This document shows positions 1 to 7,636 of a stretch of 41,240 bases of DNA, piece after piece; the first letter of the stretch is position 1; each line of letters begins with the position of its first letter. The stretch comes from Streptomyces sp. WM6386 (GTDB lineage Bacteria > Actinomycetota > Actinomycetes > Streptomycetales > Streptomycetaceae): assembly GCF_000972385.1 (NCBI RefSeq), contig NZ_JXTE01000073.1, positions 1 to 41,240 on the forward strand, in the 5' to 3' direction. Under the pieces are notes generated by a model, which was not told the DNA's origin, ran no database searches, and saw nothing but the letters and a program-made list of their open reading frames with translations. Position numbers and translations under genes: made by a program.

Positions 1-17
1 ACCCAACCCGCACCCGC

Positions 18-1274
18 CTACGGCAGCTCCCACCGCCCCTGCCGCGGCAGCCCCAACTCCACCGCCACCGCCGAGTCGCAGAACTCCCGCACCGCGCTCG
101 TCCGCGCCACCACGCGCCCCCGATGCACGACGATCCGGCTGTACGCCAGCGACAGCGCCCCCGCGAGCCGATCCCCGCGCACCGCCAGCAACTCGGCCGG
201 AAACCCCGCTTCCACGCGCACCTCGGGCAGCCCCAGCACGGCCCGAGCGGAGGTACTCACCGCGTCGTAGGCGTCCTCGGGGCGCAGGCCGTAGCGCGAG
301 GCCAGCAGATAGGCGGCCTCCAGCGGGTCCCCGCGGCCCACCGGGTTCGACACGTCCCGTAGTGCGCCGCTGCCGGCCGCCACCCGCACCCCGGCCGCCC
401 GCAGCAGCCGTACCGGAGCCGTACCGCGCCGCTCCACGCCCCCGCAGCCGCCCTGCGGCAGGCACACCACGGTCACCCCGGCCGCGGCGAGCTGGTCGGC
501 GGTGCGGGAGGCGATCTCGGAGGGCAGCCGGCCCAGGAAGCCGCACGGGCCGATGGTCACCCCGGGACGCAGTCCGCCGGCCATCGCCGCGAGGCGGGCG
601 AGGCGGGCCGGGTCGGTGCCGTCGGTGTGCAGATCGACGGGGCAGCCCTGCTCGGCGGCGACATCCAGCACCGCCTGCACATACCCCGTCGGATCGGGAT
701 CGAGGTCCGGGCAGCCGCCCACCACCGAGGCGCCCATCTTCACCGCGTCCCGCAGCATCGCGAGCCCCTCCGCCCCGGCCGCCCCGGTCAGCACCCGCGG
801 CATCGCCACCGCGGTCAGCTCGGTGAGCCCGCGAAGCGAACGCCGCGCCTGCAGTACGGCGGCCAGCGCGCCCAGCCCCTGGACGTCGCCCACGCGCACG
901 TGTGCCCGCAGCGCGGTCGCCCCGTGTCCGAGCTGGAGCAGGGCCGCCTCGGTGGCCCGGCGCTGGACGTCCTGGGGGTCGTAGGAGACCGGGCCGCCCT
1001 CGTCGGCCGACAGGGCCGTGTCGCCATGGGTGTGCGGCTCGACCGGAGCCGGGAGCAGCAGATAGCCGTTGAGGTCCACCCGCGCACCGCACGCGCGCGT
1101 GCCGTCCGCCGCCAGACTGCCCGCCGTGCCGACCGCCTCGATGCGCCCGCCGCCCAGCCGTACGTCCACGGTCCGGCCGTCGGTCAGCCGTGCCCCGCAC
1201 AGCAGGAGTGAGGTGGTGTCGGCCGGGTCCGACGAGGACGAGGAGTGGGGCGGCTGCGGCTGGCTGTCGGGCAT
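18..1274 (-). CDS. Amidohydrolase-family protein (cytosine-deaminase-like), possibly altered catalytic site
   Basis: 418 aa from ATG at 1274; a TTG 18 nt upstream is possible but neither start has a good ribosome site. The N-terminal small beta domain (about residues 22-75) leads into EPHTHGDTA (H81, H83), the HxH metal motif of the amidohydrolase superfamily, and a later VDLHTDG supplies another His, so the overall plan resembles CodA-type cytosine deaminases. Where those enzymes have a metal His in a SHT motif this protein reads TIGPCGF, and where they have the catalytic Asp (GHDxxxDP) it reads GSGALRDVSNP. Metal binding may therefore be reduced or different, and substrate cannot be assigned. 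It is transcribed away from the tRNA genes. Family confident, activity doubtful. Confidence 0.8.
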   Translation of the reverse strand: MPDSQPQPPHSSSSSDPADTTSLLLCGARLTDGRTVDVRLGGGRIEAVGTAGSLAADGTRACGARVDLNGYLLLPAPVEPHTHGDTALSADEGGPVSYDPQDVQRRATEAALLQLGHGATALRAHVRVGDVQGLGALAAVLQARRSLRGLTELTAVAMPRVLTGAAGAEGLAMLRDAVKMGASVVGGCPDLDPDPTGYVQAVLDVAAEQGCPVDLHTDGTDPARLARLAAMAGGLRPGVTIGPCGFLGRLPSEIASRTADQLAAAGVTVVCLPQGGCGGVERRGTAPVRLLRAAGVRVAAGSGALRDVSNPVGRGDPLEAAYLLASRYGLRPEDAYDAVSTSARAVLGLPEVRVEAGFPAELLAVRGDRLAGALSLAYSRIVVHRGRVVARTSAVREFCDSAVAVELGLPRQGRWELP

Positions 1275-1526
1275 CGCGCTCCAGGGGCTCAAGGCTCGTG
1301 GCTCGGGGCTGCGGACGGGGACGCAAGATCACGCAGAGTGAGTCGAGCCTAGGGCGGTGATCCGCTCGCGGCGGGGAGGAGCGCAATAGTCGTACCGGTG
1401 TGGTTCGTCGTACGGGAGAGGCCTCAGGGGCCGGTGGGAGGGACCCTGGACAAGTCGCCCGACAGGTGGCCGGACAGCCTTCCGGACGGGCCGCGGACGG
1501 GCCATGGACGAGGGCCGGAAACGGAT

Positions 1527-1556
1527 TTGGGTGAACGGCGGCCGAGCGTGTAATGT
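1527..1556 (+). promoter_or_regulatory. Probable promoter of the tRNA-Thr/tRNA-Met unit
   Basis: TTGGGT (1527-1532), 18-nt spacer, TAATGT (1551-1556). The predicted transcript starts about 5-7 nt before tRNA-Thr. The rest of the 1293-1567 interval shows no gene. Confidence 0.5.
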
Positions 1557-1567
1557 CTTCATCGCTC

Positions 1568-1640
1568 GCCCCAATAGCTCAGTCGGTAGAGCGTCTCCAT
1601 GGTAAGGAGAAGGTCTACGGTTCGATTCCGTATTGGGGCT
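1568..1640 (+). tRNA. tRNA-Thr (anticodon GGT)
   Basis: 73-nt cloverleaf. The acceptor stem GCCCCAA (1568-1574) pairs with TTGGGGC (1633-1639), the discriminator is T1640, and CCA is not encoded. The D arm is AGCTCAGTCGGTAGAGC. The anticodon stem TCTCC/GGAGA closes loop ATGGTAA, giving anticodon GGT. T-arm GGTTCGATTCC-type sequence is present. Confidence 0.97.
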
Positions 1641-1686
1641 CTGGTGTGAGAGGTTCTCGTCGCAAGGTGGGAACCGATCGCATCAC

Positions 1687-1759
1687 AGCGGTGTAGCTCA
1701 GTCGGTAGAGCAAGCGGCTCATAATCGCTGTGTCACCGGTTCAAGTCCGGTCACCGCTA
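1687..1759 (+). tRNA. Elongator tRNA-Met (anticodon CAT)
   Basis: 73-nt cloverleaf. Acceptor AGCGGTG (1687-1693) pairs with CACCGCT (1752-1758), discriminator A1759, no encoded CCA. Anticodon stem AGCGG/TCGCT closes loop CTCATAA, anticodon CAT. The first acceptor pair is a normal A-T pair, unlike the mismatch of bacterial initiator tRNA, so this is the elongator species. It follows tRNA-Thr by 46 nt and probably shares its promoter. Confidence 0.96.
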
Positions 1760-1764
1760 CTGAC

Positions 1765-1802
1765 AGTAGCCGATTGCGGGGTCGGTCCTTCGATCGGCTA
1801 CT
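1765..1802 (+). terminator. Hairpin after tRNA-Met
   Basis: Inverted repeat AGTAGCCGAT (1765-1774) / ATCGGCTACT (1793-1802), perfect 10-bp stem, followed by CTTTC. It probably ends or attenuates the tRNA transcript before rpmG. Confidence 0.6.
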
Positions 1803-1847
1803 CTTTCATGCGTTAATCGTCCCATCCGTTCGTCAAGGAGCACTCCT

Positions 1848-2012
1848 GTGGCTGCCACCGACGTCCGCCCGAAGATCACGCTGGCCTGCGTGGAGTGCAA
1901 GGAGCGGAACTACATCACCAAGAAGAACCGGCGTAACAACCCGGACCGACTGGAGATGAAGAAGCACTGCCCGCGTTGCAACGCGCACACCGCGCACCGC
2001 GAAACGCGATAA
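1848..2012 (+). CDS. rpmG: 50S ribosomal protein L33, zinc-binding type
   Basis: 54 aa from GTG (1848) preceded by CAAGGAGCACTCCT, a good Shine-Dalgarno. It begins [20 protein letters not shown] and ends in [15 protein letters not shown]. Two CxxC pairs (CVEC and CPRC) mark it as the zinc-containing (C+) form of L33, a component of the large subunit near the E site. Streptomycetes commonly carry zinc-free L33 paralogues elsewhere whose expression is zinc-controlled; no Zur box was recognised here. The gene sits just downstream of the tRNA pair and is followed by its own strong hairpin. Identity is secure. Confidence 0.96.
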   Translation: MAATDVRPKITLACVECKERNYITKKNRRNNPDRLEMKKHCPRCNAHTAHRETR

Positions 2013-2024
2013 ATCAGGCTCGTA

Positions 2025-2069
2025 CGCGAGGCCGTCCCCTGTACTCCAGGGGGCGGCCTCGCGTCGTTT
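2025..2069 (+). terminator. Rho-independent terminator after rpmG
   Basis: 17-bp stem, 2025-2041 against 2047-2063, with one G-T wobble and loop TACTC, followed by TCGTTTT. Confidence 0.85.
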
Positions 2070-2118
2070 TGGTCACTTCAGCGAACGTTCGTTATCGACA
2101 CCAGGAGGTGCCGAGCCC

Positions 2119-2571
2119 ATGGCGCTCGACCAGTCCTTCGTGGGGCGGAGCTACCCGCCCACCGACCCCTATGAGGTGGGCCGGGAGAAGATCCGCGAGT
2201 TCGCGGAGGCCGTGGGGGACGCCAACCCGGCGTACACCGACCCGGACGCCGCCAAGGCGCTCGGCCACCCCGATGTGATCGCCCCGCCGACTTTTGTGTT
2301 CGCCATCACATTCAAGGCCGCCGGACAGGTCGTGGCGGATCCGCAACTGGGTCTGGACTACAGCCGCGTCGTGCACGGCGACCAGAAGTTCGCCTACACC
2401 CGCCCGGTCCGCGCCGGTGACCGTCTCTCGGTCACCTCGACCATCGAGGCGATCAAGTCCATGGCGGGCAACGACATCGTGGACATCCGGGGCGAGGTTC
2501 ACGACGAGGCCGGCGAGCACGTCGTGACGGCCTGGACGAAGCTGGTCGCGCGCGCGGCAGAGGGGGCGTGA
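2119..2571 (+). CDS. MaoC-family dehydratase, N-terminal-type subunit (UPF0336/HadA-like)
   Basis: 150 aa from ATG with CAGGAGGT upstream. It is a single hotdog-fold domain of the MaoC N-terminal class, with the recognisable stretches YEVGREKIREFAEAVGD, NPAYTDPDAAK and APPTFVF. This class lacks the catalytic D/H pair and acts as the non-catalytic half of a heterodimeric (R)-hydratase or beta-hydroxyacyl dehydratase, like mycobacterial HadA with HadB. Its stop overlaps the GTG of the next gene (GTGA), so the two are translationally coupled and very likely form a heterodimer. The acyl substrate cannot be told from sequence. Family call confident. Confidence 0.88.
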   Translation: MALDQSFVGRSYPPTDPYEVGREKIREFAEAVGDANPAYTDPDAAKALGHPDVIAPPTFVFAITFKAAGQVVADPQLGLDYSRVVHGDQKFAYTRPVRAGDRLSVTSTIEAIKSMAGNDIVDIRGEVHDEAGEHVVTAWTKLVARAAEGA

Positions 2572-3005
2572 CGAAGATGACGGCGAAGATCGCATACGAC
2601 GACGTCGAGGTCGGCACCGAACTGCCCGCCCAGACCTTTCCCGTGAGCCGCGCCACTCTCGTCCAGTACGCGGGCGCCTCCGGTGACTTCAATCCGATCC
2701 ACTGGAACGAGAAGTTCGCCAAGGAGGTCGGGCTGCCCGACGTCATCGCGCACGGCATGTTCACCATGGCCGAGGCGATCCGCGTGGTGACGGACTGGGT
2801 CGGCGACCCGGCCGCCGTCGCCGAGTACGGCGTCCGCTTCACCAGGCCCGTCGTCGTCCCCAACGACGACCAGGGCGCCGTCATCGAGGTCAGCGGCAAG
2901 GTTGCGGCCAAGCTCGACGACAACACGGTCCGCGTGGACCTCACGGCGACCAGCGCCGGGCAGAAGGTGCTGGGGATGTCCCGGGCGGTCGTACGACTGG
3001 CCTGA
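2568..3005 (+). CDS. MaoC-family dehydratase, catalytic subunit (HadB-like)
   Basis: 145 aa from GTG (2568), overlapping the preceding stop by the GTGA arrangement; an ATG three codons in (2577) is an alternative. The hotdog domain contains GASGDFNPIHWNE, the MaoC/hydratase-2 catalytic motif with Asp and His, and LPDVIAHGMFTM. Expected reaction: reversible hydration of trans-2-enoyl thioesters, or dehydration of 3-hydroxyacyl thioesters, together with the partner encoded upstream. A 10-bp hairpin follows immediately. Physiological pathway not determined. Confidence 0.88.
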   Translation: MTKMTAKIAYDDVEVGTELPAQTFPVSRATLVQYAGASGDFNPIHWNEKFAKEVGLPDVIAHGMFTMAEAIRVVTDWVGDPAAVAEYGVRFTRPVVVPNDDQGAVIEVSGKVAAKLDDNTVRVDLTATSAGQKVLGMSRAVVRLA

Positions 3006-3017
3006 CCTGCGTGTGTT

Positions 3018-3052
3018 GTAAGGGGCGTTCTCCATGGTGGGGCGCCCCTTAC
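3018..3052 (+). terminator. Hairpin terminator after the MaoC pair
   Basis: GTAAGGGGCG (3018-3027) pairs perfectly with CGCCCCTTAC (3043-3052), loop 15 nt, followed by TTGCTCTC. Confidence 0.7.
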
Positions 3053-3072
3053 TTGCTCTCTGTCGCACCCTC

Positions 3073-3102
3073 TTGACGTAGTTAGTGATTGAGTACTAAC
3101 TT
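3073..3102 (+). promoter_or_regulatory. TetR-gene promoter with overlapping operator
   Basis: TTGACG (3073-3078), 18-nt spacer, TAACTT (3097-3102). Inside it lies the inverted repeat GTTAGT (3081-3086) / ACTAAC (3095-3100), so a bound repressor would cover the spacer and -10. The predicted start point falls at about 3109-3110, i.e. at the ATG, so the message may be leaderless. A sibling element precedes the exporter gene. Confidence 0.65.
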
Positions 3103-3109
3103 ACTCGTC

Positions 3110-3679
3110 ATGGTCAGGATGAGCGCAGAGGAGAGGCGCGAGAGCGTGATCCGCGCGGCGACGATCGAGTTCGCCCGCGGCGGTTACCACGGCACTTCGA
3201 CCGAGGTGATCGCCAAGCGGGTCGGGGTCTCGCAGCCGTATCTCTTCCGGCTCTTCCCTGGCAAGAAGGCGATCTTCCTGGCGGCCGCCCAGCGGTGCAT
3301 GGAGGACACGATCCGTACGTTCGCGGAGGCAGCCGAGGGTCTGGAGGGCGACGAGGCCCTGCATTCCATGGCCAATGCGTACACCAAGGTCATCGCGGAG
3401 CGGCCGGAGCTGCTGATGATGCAGATGCAGGCGTACGTCGCGGTGGCGGCCGCCGAGCAGGAGGGCGACCACGAGTTCGGCACGGATGTGCGCGACGGCT
3501 GGATGCGGCTGTGGGACACGGTCCACCTGCCGCTGGGTGCCGATGTCGACGACACGACGACCTTCATGGCGTACGGCATGCTCGTCAACTGCCTGGTCGC
3601 CATGGGGTTTCCGCCCGGGCACCGGGTGTGGGAAGGGCTGTATCCGTCGGCGCGGATCAAGGGCCGACTGGAGCACTGA
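3110..3679 (+). CDS. TetR-family transcriptional regulator
   Basis: 189 aa from ATG at 3110. A TTG at 3089 would extend it but lies inside the promoter; ATG 3119 is another alternative. The N-terminal TetR domain (about residues 8-60) includes TIEFARGGYHGTSTEVIAKR and the recognition segment VGVSQPYLFRLFPGKKAIF. The C-terminal part is all-helical and would hold the ligand pocket. The gene lies 82 nt upstream of a drug-exporter gene in the same direction, and the same GTTAGT-containing element sits in both promoters. It most likely autoregulates and represses the exporter until an inducer binds; inducer unknown. Confidence 0.92.
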   Translation: MVRMSAEERRESVIRAATIEFARGGYHGTSTEVIAKRVGVSQPYLFRLFPGKKAIFLAAAQRCMEDTIRTFAEAAEGLEGDEALHSMANAYTKVIAERPELLMMQMQAYVAVAAAEQEGDHEFGTDVRDGWMRLWDTVHLPLGADVDDTTTFMAYGMLVNCLVAMGFPPGHRVWEGLYPSARIKGRLEH

Positions 3680-3709
3680 GCGGGACGGGCGTCATCGGCG
3701 CCTTTTTTC

Positions 3710-3740
3710 TTGAGCGTGAAAGTTAGTAATCAATAACTAT
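3710..3740 (+). promoter_or_regulatory. Exporter promoter with putative TetR operator
   Basis: TTGAGC (3710-3715), 18-nt spacer, TAACTA (3734-3739). GTTAGTAATCA (from 3722) matches GTTAGTGATTG of the regulator's own operator with transition differences only, at the same place relative to the promoter. The right arm ATAACTAT is a poorer inverted copy. Confidence 0.6.
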
Positions 3741-3761
3741 CCAGGGAGCTCTGGGGGAGCG

Positions 3762-5213
3762 ATGTCACAGCCAGCCGCACAGAAGACACCACGTGGGGGA
3801 GCCGTCTGGGCCCTCGTCATCACCAGCGTCGCCGGGTTCATGGCGGCCCTCGACAACCTCGTCGTCACCACCGCCCTGCCCTCCATCCGCGAGGACCTCG
3901 GCGGCGGACTGCACGACCTGGAGTGGACGGTGAGCGCCTACACCCTCACCTTCGCCGTTCTGTTGATGTTCGGCGCGGCTCTGGGCGACCGCTTCGGCCG
4001 CCGCCGGCTCTTCCTCGCCGGACTGGCGGTCTTCACCGGGGCGTCCGCCGCGGCGGCGCTGGCCCCCGGCATCGACAGCCTCATCGTGGCCCGCGCGGTC
4101 CAGGGTGTGGGCGCGGCCGTCATGATGCCGCTGACCCTCACCCTCCTGACGGCGGCCGTGCCGGCGGCCAAGCGCGGGATGGCGTACGGCATCTGGGGCG
4201 CCGTCAACGGACTGGCGGTGGCCTCCGGCCCCCTGATCGGCGGCAGCCTGACCGAACACATCTCCTGGCAGTGGATCTTCTGGCTGAACGTCCCGCTGGG
4301 CGTCGCTCTCCTCCCCCTCGCCCGCCTGCGCCTCGCGGAGTCCTACGGCACCGGCGCGCCCCTCGACATCCCCGGCACCCTCCTCGCCAGCGGCGGCCTC
4401 TTCGGCATCGTCTACGGCCTGGTGCGCGGTCCCGCGGACGGCTGGACGGACAACCTGGTCCTGACGTCCCTGTTCGCCGGTACGGCGCTCGTCGTCGGCT
4501 TCGTCCTCTACAGCGCCCGTGCCAAGAACCCCATGCTGCCGATGCGGCTGTTCCGCTCCCGGGCCTTCGCCGGCATCAACGCGGCCAGCCTTCTGATGTT
4601 CCTCGGCATGTTCGGGTCGATCTTCCTGCTCAGTCAGTACATGCAGGGTGTTCTCGGGTACTCGCCGACCGAGGCGGGGCTGCGGATGCTGCCCTGGACC
4701 GGTATGCCGATGCTGGTCGCGCCGATCGCGGGCATCCTCTCCGACCGGATAGGCGGCCGGCCCGTCGTCGCCACCGGCCTCTTCCTCCAGGCGGCAGGCC
4801 TCGCCTACCTGGCATACGTCATCACGGTGGACGCCTCCTACTCGATCCAGCTGCCCGGCCTGATCATCAGCGGCATCGGCATGGCCCTCTTCTTCGCTCC
4901 CGCCTCCAACCTGGTCATGTCCAGCGTGCGTGGGTCCGAACAGGGTGTCGCGTCCGGTGCGAACAACGCGTTTCGCGAGGTCGGTGGGGCCCTCGGTATC
5001 GCGATCATGGGGTCGATCTTCTCGGCCCAGGGTGGCTATGAGACGGGCCAGTCCTTCGTGGACGGTCTGCGGCCCGCGCTGATGACGGGGGCGGCGGTGG
5101 TGGGGCTCGCGGGTGTCGCGGCTCTGCTGATCCCGTCGAGGCGCTCCGCGCGGGTTGCGGTGGGTGCGGTGGCGGAGGAGCGGGCGCCGGTGCTGGAGGG
5201 CGTCGCCGGCTGA
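3762..5213 (+). CDS. MFS multidrug exporter, DHA2/EmrB-QacA type
   Basis: 483 aa from ATG preceded by GGGGGAGCG. A hydrophobic protein with about 14 predicted membrane spans, the DHA2 number. TM1 carries MAALDNLVVTTALPSIREDL, typical of the drug:H+ antiporter-2 family; loop 2-3 has motif A (LGDRFGRRRLF); TM5 has the antiporter-type AVQGVGAAVMMPLTL segment. It should export hydrophobic drugs or a natural product using the proton gradient. The upstream TetR gene and shared operator indicate ligand-induced expression. The last 25 residues are a cytoplasmic, non-conserved tail. Substrate unknown. Confidence 0.93.
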   Translation: MSQPAAQKTPRGGAVWALVITSVAGFMAALDNLVVTTALPSIREDLGGGLHDLEWTVSAYTLTFAVLLMFGAALGDRFGRRRLFLAGLAVFTGASAAAALAPGIDSLIVARAVQGVGAAVMMPLTLTLLTAAVPAAKRGMAYGIWGAVNGLAVASGPLIGGSLTEHISWQWIFWLNVPLGVALLPLARLRLAESYGTGAPLDIPGTLLASGGLFGIVYGLVRGPADGWTDNLVLTSLFAGTALVVGFVLYSARAKNPMLPMRLFRSRAFAGINAASLLMFLGMFGSIFLLSQYMQGVLGYSPTEAGLRMLPWTGMPMLVAPIAGILSDRIGGRPVVATGLFLQAAGLAYLAYVITVDASYSIQLPGLIISGIGMALFFAPASNLVMSSVRGSEQGVASGANNAFREVGGALGIAIMGSIFSAQGGYETGQSFVDGLRPALMTGAAVVGLAGVAALLIPSRRSARVAVGAVAEERAPVLEGVAG

Positions 5214-5226
5214 CCTCGCACCACGA

Positions 5227-5256
5227 GACGGCTCTGCCCTGCGGGGCGGGGCCGTC
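5227..5256 (+). terminator. Hairpin terminator after the exporter
   Basis: 13-bp stem, 5227-5239 with 5244-5256, two G-T wobbles, TGCG loop. No T-run, as is common for streptomycete terminators. Confidence 0.65.
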
Positions 5257-5796
5257 CGTGTGTGCCCCCAACGCCGTGGCGCGCCTGGGATGTCTTCGCC
5301 CCCGCCGCCCCTACCCGTTCCCATCCCCCAGGGGCTGCCGCCCCTTCGACCCCGCCTCCAGGGGGCGCCGCCCCCTGGACCCCCGTCGGCCCGAAGGGCC
5401 TCGTCCTCAAACGCCGGACGGGCTGAAGGCGCGGGTTGGTGAGCGATCGGGACGGCAGGCACTCGTCGTCGGATGCCGGGCGGGCTGAAGGACGCGGGAC
5501 CGGGAGGTGAGCCCCGTCCTCTGACACCCGCTTCCTACGACCCCAGGCGGGACGCGCCCCGCGCTTGCGCAACGGCGAGGAGGGGACGTACCGGGGGGTG
5601 CCCGCCCGCAGCGTCGGGCGACCGACCAACGGCACAGCCCCAGAGGACAGGACCGCCCGACCGAGGACGGACACCCCCGGTGAGGCACCGACCCCCGACG
5701 GCGAGCAGTGCGCAACGCGAACCCCCACCGGACCGCAACGGGCCGCCGCAGGCATCCACCCACTCGCCGTCAGAGGCGTCTCGTACTCTTGAGCCC
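5257..5796. other. Gene-free stretch upstream of murB
   Basis: 540 nt. The left part holds a dispersed-type repeat (listed separately). The open frame that runs through 5473-5796 into murB lacks family similarity and codes a low-complexity Arg/Pro/Thr-rich sequence, so I treat it as non-coding. A second, partial GGCGGGCTGAAGGACG motif lies near 5479-5494. A -10-like TACTCT (5784-5789) is placed for a leaderless murB transcript. Confidence 0.5.
5293..5430. repeat. Streptomyces-type GC-rich intergenic repeat
   Basis: A run of nested palindromes, including CCCCAGGGGCTGCCGCCCCT and CCAGGGGGCGCCGCCCCCTGG, followed by TCAAACGCCGGACGGGCTGA (5407-5426). From memory this pattern recurs between genes in many Streptomyces genomes. 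Only one full copy is in the window, so repetition itself is not shown here. Confidence 0.6.
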
Positions 5797-6852
5797 GTGC
5801 AGGAACGACACCACGCCCCCCTCGCCCCGCTGACCACCTTTCGCCTGGGCGGTCCCGCCGCTCGGCTGATCACGGCGACCACCGACGCCGACGTGATCGC
5901 GGCCGTGCGCGAGGCCGACGACAGCGGTACGCCGCTCCTGCTCATCGGCGGCGGATCGAACCTCGTCATCGGCGACCAGGGCTTCGACGGCACCGCCCTG
6001 GTCATCGCGACCAAGGGCTTCGAGCTCACCGGCACCCACCTCGAACTCGCCGCCGGCGAGGTCTGGACCGACGCCGTCGCCCGCACCGTGGAGGCAGGAC
6101 TCGCCGGCATCGAGTGCCTCGCCGGCATCCCCGGCTCCGCGGGCGCGACCCCGATCCAGAACGTCGGTGCCTACGGCCAGGAGGTCTCCGCCACGATCAC
6201 CGAGGTGATCGCCTACGACCGCCGGACCCGCGAAGCGGTCACCGTCAGCAACGCCGACTGCGGCTTCACCTACCGCCACAGCCGCTTCAAGGCCGACCCC
6301 GAGCGATACGTCGTCCTGCGCGTCGCCTTCGAGCTCGAGGACGCCGACGGACTCTCGGCGCCGATCAAGTACGCCGAGACCGCCCGCGCCCTCGGCGTCG
6401 AACCCGGCGACCGCGTCCCCCTCGCCGCCGCCCGCGAGACCGTACTGAAGCTGCGCGCGGGCAAGGGCATGGTGCTGGACCCGGAGGACCACGACACCTG
6501 GTCGGCGGGCTCCTTCTTCACCAACCCGATCCTCACCGAGGAGCAGTTCACCGCGTTCCACGCGCGCGTGAAGGCCCACCTCGGCGACACCGCCGAGCCG
6601 CCCGCCTACCCGGCAGGCGAGGGCCACACCAAGACCTCCGCGGCCTGGCTCATCGACAGGGCGGGCTTCACCAAGGGCTACGGCACCGGCCCCGCCCGCA
6701 TCTCCACGAAGCACACCCTCGCCCTCACCAACCGCGGCGAGGCCACCACGGAGGACCTCCTCACCCTGGCCCGCGAGGTCGTCGCCGGCGTCCACGAGAC
6801 CTTCGGCATCACGCTGGTCAACGAGCCGGTGACGGTCGGCGTCAGCCTGTAG
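5797..6852 (+). CDS. murB: UDP-N-acetylenolpyruvoylglucosamine reductase (MurB)
   Basis: 351 aa from GTG (5797). It reduces UDP-GlcNAc-enolpyruvate to UDP-MurNAc with NADPH and FAD, the second committed step of cytoplasmic peptidoglycan precursor synthesis. FAD-binding features are LLIGGGSNLVIGDQGF and LAGIPGSAGATPIQNVGAYG; the substrate part has YRHSRFK, the catalytic-Ser loop SAGSFFTNPIL, AAWLIDRAGFTKG and a C-terminal LVNEPVTVG supplying the conserved Glu. The start is chosen because homology begins at once (HHAPLAPLTTFRLGG) and TACTCT sits about 8 nt upstream with no ribosome site, implying a leaderless mRNA. Longer upstream starts are low-complexity and rejected. Confidence 0.95.
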   Translation: MQERHHAPLAPLTTFRLGGPAARLITATTDADVIAAVREADDSGTPLLLIGGGSNLVIGDQGFDGTALVIATKGFELTGTHLELAAGEVWTDAVARTVEAGLAGIECLAGIPGSAGATPIQNVGAYGQEVSATITEVIAYDRRTREAVTVSNADCGFTYRHSRFKADPERYVVLRVAFELEDADGLSAPIKYAETARALGVEPGDRVPLAAARETVLKLRAGKGMVLDPEDHDTWSAGSFFTNPILTEEQFTAFHARVKAHLGDTAEPPAYPAGEGHTKTSAAWLIDRAGFTKGYGTGPARISTKHTLALTNRGEATTEDLLTLAREVVAGVHETFGITLVNEPVTVGVSL

Positions 6853-6928
6853 GCGGCACGGCTCCGCAGAAATCCCCGTTGCGGGGGGCCTGACCGAGCC
6901 GCCACCCTCGTCCCATGAGAGATCCCGC

Positions 6929-7636
6929 ATGCGGCTGAGGCTGCGCCAGTTCAGGCCCCGGACCGGTCCGCACGAATACCGGATCGTCCAGCCGCGACAC
7001 CCGCTGCGCCATACCTCGCTGACCGCTCCCGACCCCATCGGCCTGCTGCTCGGCGACCACGACGGACTCAACCGGCTGGCCGGACTGTTCTCCTTCGCCG
7101 CCTACTCCCGCCACACGATCGTCCATGTCCCGCTGCGCGACGGAGTCCCGCCCGACGAGGGATGGGGCGAGCGGGTCGACCTCGTCCTGGCCCACCACCA
7201 TCTCGGCATGCGTGCGAGCCAGTGGCCCGAGCTGCGCCGCAAGCTCACTCACGGCACCCCGCTGACCGTAGGCACCGACGAGGCCCGCACCACGCGGGAC
7301 GCGGAGTCCTGGCGTGCCCGCCAGTCGCACGCGGACGCCCGGGACGAGCTGCGGCACACCACCCACGCCCGGACGTTCTTCCTGTTCGGCACCAGGGACG
7401 TCTTCGCCCAGACGGCCACCGAGTTCGCCTATGCGGCGGGCTGGGGGCCGCGGCAGAAGCGTGTCGCCGACGGGCACATGGCGTTCATGACGGCCCTCAC
7501 CCTGGCCGAGCCGCCCAACAGCGGCGGGCACCCCCTGGAGCTGGACATCTGTTACAAGCCGTATCCGCCCTACGCCCACTTCAGGCGGCCGGGCGAGCCA
7601 GCCACTCGTCCACCCCGGCCAGCATCCGCGCCTTGA
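6929..7636 (+). CDS. Hypothetical protein, convergent with and overlapping add
   Basis: 235 aa from ATG 6929 (weak GAGAG upstream). I do not recognise the family. It is soluble, with no signal peptide or membrane span. Notable segments are DPIGLLLGDHDGLNRLAGLF, a His cluster LAHHHLGM near residue 90, TFFLFGTRDVFAQTATEFAYA and a C-terminal LDICYKPYPPYAHF. It follows murB by 76 nt on the same strand. The last 56 nt overlap the 3' end of the adenosine deaminase gene on the opposite strand, and the Arg/Pro-rich tail after YAHFRRPG is probably just the antisense of that gene. Real gene likely; function unknown. Confidence 0.7.
   Translation: MRLRLRQFRPRTGPHEYRIVQPRHPLRHTSLTAPDPIGLLLGDHDGLNRLAGLFSFAAYSRHTIVHVPLRDGVPPDEGWGERVDLVLAHHHLGMRASQWPELRRKLTHGTPLTVGTDEARTTRDAESWRARQSHADARDELRHTTHARTFFLFGTRDVFAQTATEFAYAAGWGPRQKRVADGHMAFMTALTLAEPPNSGGHPLELDICYKPYPPYAHFRRPGEPATRPPRPASAP

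Noticed and set aside
2082..2095. CGAACgttcGTTAT, one mismatch from the actinobacterial LexA box
   Set aside because: Single imperfect match upstream of metabolic MaoC genes, with no other SOS context.
5473..5796. 108-codon N-terminal extension of murB
   Set aside because: Low-complexity and unrelated to MurB; the family begins at 5797, which also has a well-placed -10 element.
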